DNA of 64,000 nt. It comes from Malurus cyaneus samueli. Its lineage: Eukaryota > Chordata > Aves > Passeriformes > Maluridae. Numbering within the stretch: position 1 is the first letter of the stretch; each line of letters begins with the position of its first letter. The position numbers and the translations under genes are program-made. Positions 1-10,498 of the stretch are shown one piece after another. The notes under the pieces are model-generated. The model was not told where the DNA came from and searched no databases. It worked only from the letters and a program-made list of their open reading frames with translations. The stretch covers positions 39,697,358 through 39,761,357 of the forward strand of contig CM019218.1 of the NCBI GenBank assembly GCA_009741485.1, given 5' to 3'.

Positions 1-1452
1 CAGACTAAGAGTGCACTCTGACATTATGAGTTCATATAAAAGCCTAAACAGCAGACAACTGGCTTTTCCAAGATTAGAAACAAAAAGACTTATTTGTGTT
101 TCAGACAAACTCAAACTACCAAGGGAACCTCCTAGCCTAGGTTTCTAATAATAATTTCTTGACATCAAGCATGGGATTTCAATAAACCTGTGATATAAAT
201 ATCCATTTTAGCGCTTCTCTGAGGGAATTAATTTTTGGCTTCAGTTAGGGAGTTTGTATGGAAGAAATATGTCCGAATGTATTCAAAAAGTTGTCAATCA
301 GCTAAATTTTGACAAAGTGCAAAGTTCAAACTACATCATATATGTGTGTATATTAAATCACCAGTATTTTAGAGCTAGAAATACTTCTGTGTCAGTTGTC
401 AAGGTCTGTTCTGGAATTTTGATGAGAGATAACTGAGGAGCAGAAGGACATCTCCAGCAGAACTATTTTATTTGACAACCTAAATTCAAAACACTTGCAA
501 TGAACCTGTAAGGGAAGGGACACCTGTGTACATTCAACGTAAAGTATGGTGACATTTTCTTCTTTCCCTTACAATTGTTACATTAGTTTACAACAAGGAC
601 TCCTCAAAAGGTGGCAGACTATAGTACTTTCACATTCAGAATGATCTCTGTAATATATTTGTTGTCAGACACAACCTTGTCAAGATATGTTAATGTAGCA
701 TTAAATTCATTTAATTTACATGGAAACAACAACAATCAAAAAAAAAATCAAAACAACCAAAACAAACACACAAACAACAAAAAAAAAAAAAAAAAAAAAA
801 AAAACAAAAAACAAACACTTAAAGATGTCAAAGTTCATTAAAATTCTCAAACTACCTTTAATAAGACAGATTAGCATATTCCTTCCCTGGGGAACTCAGT
901 GAAGACCTTTACAAAGACAATGAACCCTGGAGACATTTCTTTTTGGCCTGTACTTTTCTTGGTAGAGGCAGATCTTTTCCCTACATTTCACACAAAAAGG
1001 TTTGGCCAAAGATATCTGTATGCTTATCACTAGCTCCTGTATAATGGTAGTATTTTGTGTATAATTATAAGAAATGAGTGTCTGCATTTTCAAAAAACAA
1101 ATTACCATTGAACCACCTTGTGCATATTTCCCATTCTTCCAACTCATGCCATTCTACTTTTAATTTTTATCTCCAAGACAACCAGCACAATTGGTTGATA
1201 TAGTTATAAAATCTAAGAGGCTGAAAGACTATATTCCACTGCCTTTTCAAGAAACTAGTTCATACAGTCTGATTTTAAGAATATAAAGATTCAGGAGGGA
1301 AAAATAAACAAAAACTCCTGATTCTTAGGGAATTTTTATGTCCCAAATACCTGGAAAAATCAGCTACATCAGATAACCTACCAACAAAATTTCATTTTCT
1401 ACAACATTCTGCATTTTAACATTGAAAAGGGAGATTAAATATTCTCTTCCAT
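1..1452. other. Unique noncoding DNA with an A-rich tract
   Basis: No gene is supported here. Apart from the A-rich simple repeat at 721-819, the sequence is AT-rich and not recognisably repetitive. Open frames are short and lie on both strands. The one at 896-1147 on the minus strand has a few cysteine pairs but no complete zinc-finger spacing and no plausible splice context, so it is not called. Confidence 0.6.
721..819. repeat. A-rich low-complexity repeat (CAA/AAAC with a long A run)
   Basis: About 100 bases of almost only A and C. It starts with CAA/AAAC units and includes an uninterrupted A run at about 779-804. No retroposon body is visible upstream, so it is either a bare simple repeat or the tail of an unrecognisable insertion. 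Small open frames crossing it encode only Lys/Asn/Thr runs and are artefacts. Confidence 0.85.
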
Positions 1453-2046
1453 TGTGGTGGGCTGACCTTGGCTGGATGCCAAGTATTCATCAAGCCACTC
1501 CATCATTTCCCTTCCTCACCTGAGCAGAGAAGAGAAAGCATAACAAAAGGTTCAAGGGCCGAGATAAGGACAGGGTGAGATCACTCACTCATTGTCATCA
1601 CCAGCAAAATAGACTCAGCTTAGAGAATTTTATTTATTACCAAAAAATCAGACGGGGGTAATAGGAAGTAAAAACAAATCCTAAAACACTTTCCCTCCAC
1701 CCCTCTGTTTTTCCCAGTCTCACTGTGGTCTTCCCCAGAGGCCGTAGGGGAATCTCTCCTCTGGCATCTGTGACGTGTCCTCCACCTCCTTCATCACTAA
1801 CTCTGCTATTTGCAGAGCTGTTTCCTTCACATATTCTCACTCCTCTCTCCTGAATGCTGTTTTCACCAGGTTTTCCCCTTTCTAAACACTTATCCCAGAG
1901 GCACAGCCACCATCACTGCCAGGTTCAGCTCTTGGTGCTGCCTCTGTGGAATAGAGGAGAAGCTTCTGACACTTCCTCATGGAAACCACCCCATATCCCC
2001 CACCACTGCCATAACTTTGCCACTCAGTGTTTTTGTAAATAGACAC
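1453..2046 (-). mobile_element. Solo LTR of an avian endogenous retrovirus-like element
   Basis: Read on the minus strand, this block matches an avian LTR type known to me. Its 3' end is the complement of 'tgtggtgggctgacc' at 1453. Inside are the matches 'gataaggacagg' (1564-1575) and 'tcactcctctctc' (1838-1850), and a GC-richer body typical of the family. A minus-strand AATAAA polyadenylation signal lies at about 1627-1638, placing R/U5 on the left and U3 on the right. The right boundary near 2046 is approximate, because the expected terminal bases are mutated. No second LTR or internal retroviral genes are adjacent, so it looks like a solo LTR. No target-site duplication could be confirmed. 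From memory, related copies are longer and carry tandem GC-rich units in the middle, which are absent here. Open frames on both strands inside it are not genes. Family name not assigned. Confidence 0.72.
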
Positions 2047-2560
2047 AATTGCCATCAAAACTGAAGAAGGCATTGCTGGACACAAACACTTGCTAGCCTG
2101 AGAGAAAAAGCTAATGGGAATGAAGGATCTGTGGGACTTTAGTCCTCTTCAGGGAAAGACATTTAAGTATAATCAATTCAATAAATGCTGCTCTCATATG
2201 GACACAAATTGAGTGAAATTTGTCAATTAAACAGATAAACTGTGCCTTGAAGATCCTAAACAAAGAGAAACTAAATCAGGTCCACTGAAATATCCTCATC
2301 AGGCTCCCTAAATAGATGACTGGGATAATTAATTTCATTTTATCTACAGACTTTGTTAAGAATTACCCTTTATTACATTGTGCACTAGCAATAAAGCTGT
2401 CTGTGCTACCAATCTAACAAATGCATTTCTTTCAAGCCTCTCACTTTTCTCTGGTCAGAGTCAAAAATAATGTGAGAGATCATCCTTTACTCTTTCCATT
2501 CTAACTGCCCAGTCTGAAAGAACATTAATCTGCTGTTAATATTGACCTGCTCCAGTCACA

Positions 2561-2599
<39 letters not shown>

Positions 2600-4074
2600 A
2601 CTGAGGCAACAAACAGTAGATTTTTAGGAAATTCCGAAGTCCTTGTGACCATCATTCCATCGCATAATGATTGTTAGAAGCTGAAATAAAATTCAGACTG
2701 CTACCACAAAAACCCATAAATCAAACCCTTGAGTTTTAGAGTGGGAAAAAATTGCAGATGCCCTCGGTGAACTGACACATCATATTGCACAGCATCATAA
2801 AATGTTGTAGAACAATGGTTTTGCACAGCCTGCCTGGAACCAGAGTGTTCATGAATGTTTTCATTTTCAAATGCCACTTTTGAGAGACCTGTTACATACT
2901 GTAGCAATGATCCAGACTGTGTGAGTGATTCTCTCTTTAAAAGTAAGTGTGCTGACTTACGCAGCTGGCAAGAAATTTGAGTGCTGTTCTGTAAAGGACA
3001 AAAAAAATCCTTTGACACCCTGATATTATGAGAAATAGTCAACATGCAGAGTACAGATAATACTTTCTCACATCAAAATCTCCCCTCAATGTTTTTGTTT
3101 TTTCTTCAACACTAAATGCCTGAGTTTCAAATGCAATCAATTATTTTACTATAACAGCCACTGACTACACTCAGATGTTATCAGCTCATTGTGAAAAAAA
3201 CCTGAAAGGAGAAAAGAGACAAATGACTAAAGAAATAGGGAAGATGTGTAGGTAACAGCAAGGAAAGACAATGTCCTTAGACATGAGCTCACCTACGTAC
3301 CTGTACCATATGTGAAGCTTTGGAAATTCTTTGCACTGCAGGAAAACTCACTGGCTATTAATGGAAGGATATTTTGGGAGGGGGGCCTGGAGAGAAATAA
3401 TCCAAATTCTGGAAATTAAAGTTTTAAAAAGGTTAACAAATTCTAATTAAAGCTTTCTAAACTTGTGGAAACTTTGGCATTTCCCAATATCACCATTGAT
3501 CACATTGACATTGAAGCAATCCTGAAATGAACACAACAATTAACATTGCTTTAATCGCTATTATAAACCTCCTGAGAGCAGTCACTGCAATAAAATTGGC
3601 ATATTAAATATATGAAAAAATAATTGCAGGTGCAACTAAACATGACTAATGATCAGACAACAGCTCCCACATGAAAAGAATACTAAATAGTTTGCACAGT
3701 TGGCAGAGCCACGATTGTTAACACATTGGCTTGTTTGTTTGAATAAAGCACAGGGCAGGAGAACAGAACATTGTCCAGAAACAATGTACTATTTGTATGT
3801 TGTTTTATAAAGTTTTCCACACATGTTTAAAACATAGGTGTTTGCAAACTTCCCTGGATTACAAAATAGTGTAATGGCAGAGCCTGATAGGGATCATCTG
3901 ATACTCTGTGAGGCAGTTTTCTTGTGAACGTTAATTTACTATACAATTTCCTTCATGGCAATGAAGATCTGGTAGACTTCTGTTGGAGATTATTTTGTAG
4001 ATAATGGCATCTAATCTGTTCAGGACTGCAGACAGTGTTGTGAGCTGGTTATTTTGAGGTTTGGACTTAAATCT
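2047..4074. other. Unique noncoding DNA
   Basis: AT-rich sequence without a recognisable gene or repeat body, apart from the A32 run at 2563-2594. The 114-codon minus-strand frame at 2701-3045 has no domain and no biased composition that would support coding. Confidence 0.6.
2563..2594. repeat. Poly(A) run, A32
   Basis: Thirty-two consecutive A bases directly after 'cagtcacaat'. No recognisable retroposed body precedes it, so its origin is unknown. Confidence 0.95.
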
Positions 4075-4189
4075 CATAGAATCACAGAATGGCCTGGGTT
4101 GGAAGGGACCCAAATCCTGCCATGGCCAGTGACACCTTTCACTAGAGCAGGTTGCTCAGGATTCCATCCAACCAGGCCTTGAACATTTA
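4075..4189 (-). mobile_element. CR1 LINE 3'-end fragment
   Basis: The plus strand begins 'catagaatcacagaatgg', the complement of the CR1 3'-terminal octamer repeats. It continues with 'gggttggaagggacc', 'cactagagcaggttgctcag' and 'ccatccaaccaggccttgaac', all characteristic of avian CR1 3' untranslated sequence. The element is therefore on the minus strand and keeps only about the last 115 bases, the usual severe 5' truncation. Between 'gggaccc' and 'cctgccatgg' a short stretch found in intact copies is missing. Confidence 0.93.
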
Positions 4190-4214
4190 ATGCACTGTTT
4201 TATCAATAATATTT

Positions 4215-4216
<2 letters not shown>

Positions 4217-4254
<38 letters not shown>
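4217..4254. repeat. Poly(T) run, T38
   Basis: Thirty-eight consecutive T bases about 28 bases beyond the truncated 5' end of the antisense CR1 fragment. CR1 does not use a poly(A) tail, and this run is on the wrong side to be its tail, so it is a separate event. Confidence 0.95.
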
Positions 4255-4255
<1 letters not shown>

Positions 4256-7200
4256 TTGCATCAAGTTTTTCATAAAGAAGCATCCACTCATAGTGCAATG
4301 AAAACAAGGTAAAGAATTACACATATAATTGCCACCAAGAGAGAACATGTTCATTTACAACCCCTAACAATTATGTAGATAGACTGTAGGCATAATAAAC
4401 AGCCACAGGAGGGAGGGAGAGACAAACAATTACTCTAATGGAGAGGGAGATGTTGTGATTAACATTAAATGCTACCCACAGTGAGATATCTGCAGTAAGA
4501 GTGACATACATGATAATTATATAAGACACACTTACCTCCTGGGGAGGCAAGACAATGAGAATAAGAAATAGGATATTCTACATCAGTAAAAGCTGTTCCC
4601 TATATTTATGAAGTTTTAAGAGTGTATCTGCTTTCCTCCAAAGCCAGAGTAATTTCTTTTCATTGAACCTTCCTTTTTAGTGTCATTTTCAGTTAGAAAA
4701 TAAAACTATCTGATGCTACAAATAATAGTGGAAGGGGGAGAAAGAGAAATGGAGAAAGGAAAAGAGGAAGGAGAAAAAAATCCAGTGGTAGAACTCCTAG
4801 GCAAGCAAATTTGTTTTGGCTACTTATTACAGATATGCTGGAAAGTCAAAGCCCATCATTTTGTCATTAATCTATAAACACATTTTTCTGTGGAAGAGTT
4901 TTTAATAATTGGTATGTTATTAACATTTCAGGTAGAACAGGCTCTTAGATTAACATTAAATAATGAGCATGCAATTAGGAAGAAAAACCTGATCTATTTG
5001 CTGCTGCTTGTAATTGTAGGCATTTCACATCAAATTCCTGGACATTAAGACACTAAATAAACGTGAGACTTAAGACAATGTACTTATTTAAATAGGAAAT
5101 ATGTTCAGCTAGGATGCATATATTATAGTTTTATTTATATATTTTAATATAATTATGCACAAGTTCCCTAATCTGGAAAGTAATCAATAATGGAGACAAA
5201 AACATGTCTTCCTCTGTGTAATAGCTCGCTACAAGACATTAATGAAGTTTAAAAAAAATGGATGCTTCAAGAACTCTTCATGTAAAGCTGTTGTTATTTA
5301 AGGCATGAAAAATTTTCACAGCAATAGACTTCATTCAACCTTAATATTGTAGCTGATCTTCCTCACATCTAATCACTTATTAATTTGAATTAAATGGGAC
5401 CTAGCATTTAAAGCTAACATAGATATTAAGACAAAGATTTTGAAACTAGATTTTCATTATCCTGAAAACAACATCCATATCTAAGACTAAAAGTGGAAAT
5501 ATGGGAACATGTAACATAGTTGATAGTAATTATTCATTATCATTTGATTTAGATTTGATTAGTGTTGACGATAGATTCCCATTTCAACTGCTGATTTATC
5601 AAAAGCTTTGCTTTGTTTTCATTCTGTGTCTCTGGATAGAGATAAAAGTCTTCAAATAAAATAAAGTCTAAAAACTGATAAAAACAAATTTGGAAAAATA
5701 AGGAGCTTTAAAAGTGTGAGGAAATTGAGGGTTTTTTGTTCTATTCTAGTCTTCAATTATTGGACTAGAACTGATTAAGATGACTTCTCTAGCCCCACTG
5801 AATTATTGATGTTGAAGAAAAAAAAGAAAATTTCAAAAGCAACTCAGAAAGGAATGCTAGCTTAGAGTGAATAATGCAACCTTTCTTTTGCTTCTGTGGG
5901 GACATTAAAAGACCTAGACAACGGTCCTGGTATCACTGCCCTCCACTAAGCCCTGCAGGGGGTTTTCTCTTGTTTTTATTGTGATTACATACAGATATGA
6001 AAAGAGCTTAGGCTACATATCCTAGCATTTCCTTTTGTGTATTATGTAAAAAGACTGGTGTAGCATAGGTGTGAGTAGATAAAAAGAGGAAAAATTCCTT
6101 TTCCTTGCACCTTATTCACCTTCATAGATGCCATGTCTAATGGATGTGCACCTTCCTTGGTTTCTGCTGTACATTGCTGTGGTGAGCAAATCTCAAGATG
6201 TTATTTGAATACAAAACTCTCTTAAAAAATGTTCTGGATTTTGGATATTACTGCTCCTCCTTATGGCATTATGGTCAGACAGCCTGCTCTTCCACATTGA
6301 GTGAAGAAAATATATTTTTTTAATCTCATGCAAAGTGCAGGTCTAAAGCTTTCCACAAAATGCTAAGAAAAGGCCAGTATATTTAACACTGCCAAGCCAC
6401 AGATGACAAATACAATTCTAAAAATTGAACAGTTAGCATGTTATTGCCAGTTTTCTATTATTTTCATCTGTAGGCATTTCCATAGTATCTGATTTTGAAC
6501 TCCCTTTTCTAAAACAAAATAAAATAAGATAAAATAAAAATAAATCTGTCAGCATTTGTTAATTAGGAGTTGATTTATCAAATTTGCTGCAACTCATTTT
6601 GCAGATTTTCCTCTGTTGAAACAGATCTTGCATTTAATTAATGGTTGATAGTGCTGATAACAAGGACATTTTAATCACTGAGTACTGATGATAGATGGTT
6701 TGCCTGTTTAATTGAATTGTTACTTAACAGCATATTGTCTTTGAGAATGCTGTGATTTGGATTCAAAGACCCAAGGCACAGTGTTGGATAATGTGAAAAT
6801 CATATTTATTTGTTCGAAAGGTTGTTATCTTGTAGCAGAAAAACTACGGGCCTTATTTTGCAATTTCAACTGGAAAACTGATATTTTTTCTCATATTTTT
6901 CTCCCCTTGTCTATCTGGAATTTTATATGCAAAAATATGGAGAATGGAGCATACACAGACACTGTCAATGTTAGTTACTAAAAATTCCCCATTCCACAGG
7001 AAAAAAAAATATTCTGCAGATTTATTAGTTCATTTGTGGAATATTTCAAAAAATGTACATTTTACACATGAATTAAACTATTTTTTTCTATGATTTCTAT
7101 TAACTGTTGGTTGTGTTCTTTAATAGGTTGTTTCATAGAACATTCAGATTTTAACTCTGTTTCATTACTATTTTGCCTAACATGAAGGGAGGGTCAACAT

Positions 7201-8741
7201 AAAAATAGGTAAGTTTGTTAAATAAAAGAGAAAAGGGGCGTGAAAAAGAAACAAATAATTGCAAGTGAAGAGTATTTAAGGATCTGTATTAAACAACATA
7301 GGAAATACAGAAAATATACAACCAAAAAACTCATAGAAATCTGGCTTGGCCGAAGAGCAAGACAAAGTAGAAAAAAATGTGGGGAAGGAATCCTTTACTG
7401 AATATCTACGGTAAACAAACAAGCAAATAACTTGTTCTAAATTCGGCAAAGTTAAATAACAAACACATAAAAGTCAGACCCAAACCTGTTTGGGAAACAA
7501 ATAGAATGAAGCATAAAATCTGATAAAAATATCTTTATTGAAACATGTTAAAGCAAGATGGCTTCCAGAGAGTTTGTGTGAAGCCAGCAGACAATCCAGA
7601 TATAAAATAAATATACTACTGTGGAAGAAAAATGCAAATGAATGCTTATATGTTTATTTATGGTTCAAGAGCCTCAATGAGATTCCTCAGTCTTCATGAA
7701 GGACTCATTAGCTGATCCCTTCTAAAAAAAGAATCAGAAGGTGCCGCGACAGAGCAGACAGACAAATGTAGAAACAGTAGTAAATAAATGGATTTCAGGA
7801 CTAGGCAGTATTTTACCTATGCTGTAAAGGAGCTGACTATAAAATAGGTAAGATACTACCATGTAAAATGAGAAACAATTGTTTTTTTTTAAGATTCTGT
7901 AAGTCTGAATAAATGTAGCTGAAAAGGCTGATATTTCTATCAGGAAATTAATAGTTATGTAATAAAGAACAGAGTTGGGGTGCTCATAAATGAACACAGT
8001 GCTAGACAAGAGCTGTCAGAATTTTAAAAGCTATCTCATAAATCTTCTTCAGTTCCTTGTAAGAACTGTAGCAAATGCATGAACAAGGGAAACCAGTTAA
8101 AAGTATCACTTTTTGAAGTGTAAGTTGACTTTTGATATGGTTCTCATTACCGAAGACAAAAAGAGGACCTGCTGGATAATGATGCTCCCACAGTGAAGGT
8201 CACCCATGAACTTCCAGCAGATCTATATTGTGAAATGCACACATACACAGTGTGAAAAATGTTGTGAATAGCAGAGAATTTGCCTATGATTTTTAATTAT
8301 TTGTGACAATTGAGACAGAATCTGAAGAACTACAGTATCCCCTTACACTACTCAGTGGTTAGCTAATAAAATGTCAGTGTGAAAATTGGATGTAGTTAAA
8401 TAAAAAGTATCCCTCTGTCCATTCCATCAATTTTAAGTTTACACATACATTAATGGCTCAAAGTCTAAGTCTCACCATTCAGGAATGAGACATTTCAGGT
8501 ATATGATAAGTAGTTCTATGAAAATACCCAGTTGTGGCCAGCCAGAACAAACTGATTCTTAGAAACTATTGGGGATAAAACAGGAAATAAAATAATTATT
8601 ATTCAGCTGTATAAATAGATTGAGTCTATGAAACACCATATACAGTAATTTTCCTTTCCTGTGTCTCAAGAAAGAGACGGTAAAGCTACAAAGGATTTAA
8701 AGAAAATACCAAGGCTAAGCTAAAATATTTAGCATTTTCTA
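4255..8741. other. Unique noncoding DNA
   Basis: About 4.5 kb of AT-rich sequence with no gene and no recognised repeat body. Minor structure includes a mostly purine stretch at about 4732-4780 and an 8-bp inverted repeat at 5744-5770. A balanced block around 4860-5060 is rich in homeodomain-type TAAT cores. The few open frames of 60-91 codons have no features of real proteins. Confidence 0.55.
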
Positions 8742-8780
8742 AAAAGTATTTAGCAAAAGTATTTAGCAAAAGTATTTAGC
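8742..8780. repeat. Tandem repeat, 13-bp unit x3
   Basis: Three consecutive copies of 'aaaagtatttagc', identical over all 13 positions. A diverged, slightly shorter unit ('aaaatatttagc') lies just upstream at about 8723-8734. This is a small, apparently recent local duplication in noncoding DNA. Confidence 0.95.
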
Positions 8781-9833
8781 ATCTCTAGGGAGAATGATTG
8801 AATAGATTAGGTTGAAAAATTCATGAATGAGGGAGAAGACCATGGAAAGCCATTTACCAGTATAAGCTCTAGAGAGCTGAACAGGGATAATGAACCATCA
8901 TTCCTTTCACCACATGAAGCATCTTCTCACTTGCCTCTTCCTTATAATATTTTTTGTTCTCATTTTATGCCATATGAACTATGTAAACACATTTACTACA
9001 TCAGCCTTCATACCACCAAGTTATAAGCTTGCATGATTTCAGAGGCAAATTAGAGAAACTTGTTGATGACACGTTATAGTTTTCTTTTCTCTAATAACAA
9101 TTACAGAACCATTACTTCATGAGGATTGCTAATACTGCTTTTAAAATTTTGCTTTTTTTTCCTTGACTAATGAGGAAAAAAAGGAGAGAAAAAGTCTTAT
9201 TTTCCCTGTTTCTTGAAGATGAAAGAATGCAATTGCCTTGGAAGATATTCAAGAAATTACGAAATTTTATTCTTATTTTCCATATTTGTCCAGTTCTAAT
9301 TAACTCATGGAAACTCTCGCTGATTATTTTGTGATATTCTTGAAGATGTTATTTGAACACACCTCTCAAAAAAACAAATTACTTTCATTTGTCTAAACTC
9401 TCCTGAAAGAAAAAAAAGATAATAGGCAGAGTAAAAATCTTTATGGACATGTAGTCCTAAAATGCAACCATGCTGATTCAAAAAAATAATATTTTCATCC
9501 AGAGATTTGCACTCCACAGATCTCTAATTTATAAGGCTCTTGTTGCTGCTAAATATAAAAGAATTTAAAGTACTGTGTAAGCCAGTTTAAGTCCAAGATT
9601 TGTTCATGATTTGAAGTCTACACCATTGTTCTCAGAGCGTTTGGTCACTTGTTCCTATATTATCAGCTTTGACTGATTTATTACACTTTTGGGTTTTTTC
9701 CAACCAAGTTACAGTGGTAATACTAAGAACTAGTTCCTCCATTTGCAACAATGGTCATTATTCTCTTAGTAGAGATTGCTCCCAAGACTCATGTTAAAAT
9801 GTGTATTAGAATACTATTCACAGGTAAGAAAAA

Positions 9834-9918
9834 GCAAAATGAAACAAAACAAAACGAACCCCCCCCTCCCAAAAAAAACAAACCAAAAACAAAAAAAAGC
9901 CCCAACAACTAAAAACAG
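9834..9918. repeat. A/C-rich low-complexity tract
   Basis: Built from AAAAC units, a C-rich centre (C9 then T then CCC) and further A runs, so the strand is almost free of G and T. It could be a decayed retroposon tail or a simple repeat; no body is recognisable beside it. Confidence 0.8.
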
Positions 9919-10257
9919 ATTCCAGATTCATTAAAAAACCTTCCGAATTTGCGAGTGTTCTTCATATTGGCTATTTTTGCAACCAAGTTTTGCTAAACCT
10001 TTTTGTATATGAAGTATATATTAAAGGCAGGAACCAAGCAAAAATCTGACTGGGGACTGAAGAGAATAAGGGCATTATTGCTTTAAGGGACAGCAGAAGA
10101 TTGCTCCTCTTTTCCCCATCTTTTCCCTATCTACATTAGCTGACAGTCCATTTCAGTAACCACTGATACCTTAGATCCAGTCTATTAAATAGTAAGCCTG
10201 CACATACTGCTAGTTTTATCTGTCTATCAGGGCTAAATCTACACTAATCCCTATTGT

Positions 10258-10330
10258 AGAATTGGAAATGGAATTTGGAAAGGACCAGGAGAATTCAGCC
10301 CATTGATTTACAGGCTAGGGCTCACTGAAG
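10258..10330 (-). mobile_element. Possible ancient CR1 LINE remnant
   Basis: Weak but ordered similarity to the antisense CR1 3' end: 'agaattggaa', 'tttggaaaggacc', 'attcagcccattgattta'. Orientation and order fit, but the terminal octamers are degraded and the match is short. It may be a coincidence or another old repeat. Confidence 0.33.
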
Positions 10331-10477
10331 TTGCTCTGCTACTAACCAGGGCTGATTACTTTTCAAATGCACAAGGTTGAGCAGATATTATTGTCCTTCT
10401 TCAGCAAATTAGTATGAGGATTTGGGGGGGGTTCTTGATATCTTAAAATAAAATTGAAACCCTCTTAAAAAAGCATT

Positions 10478-10498
10478 CCCCACCCCCACCCCCACCCC
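10478..10498 (-). other. Quadruplex-forming motif (G4-T-G5-T-G5-T-G4 on the minus strand)
   Basis: The plus strand reads C4-A-C5-A-C5-A-C4, so the minus strand has four G runs separated by single T bases. That is a textbook intramolecular G-quadruplex pattern with very short loops, and the C strand would be an i-motif candidate. Formation in cells is inference. Confidence 0.7.

Noticed and set aside
896..1147. Cysteine-containing minus-strand frame resembling a zinc finger
   Set aside because: The Cys/His spacing does not complete any standard zinc-finger pattern and there is no exon context.
1637..2085. Overlapping frames of 62-84 codons on both strands
   Set aside because: They lie inside the antisense LTR and reflect its GC-rich composition.
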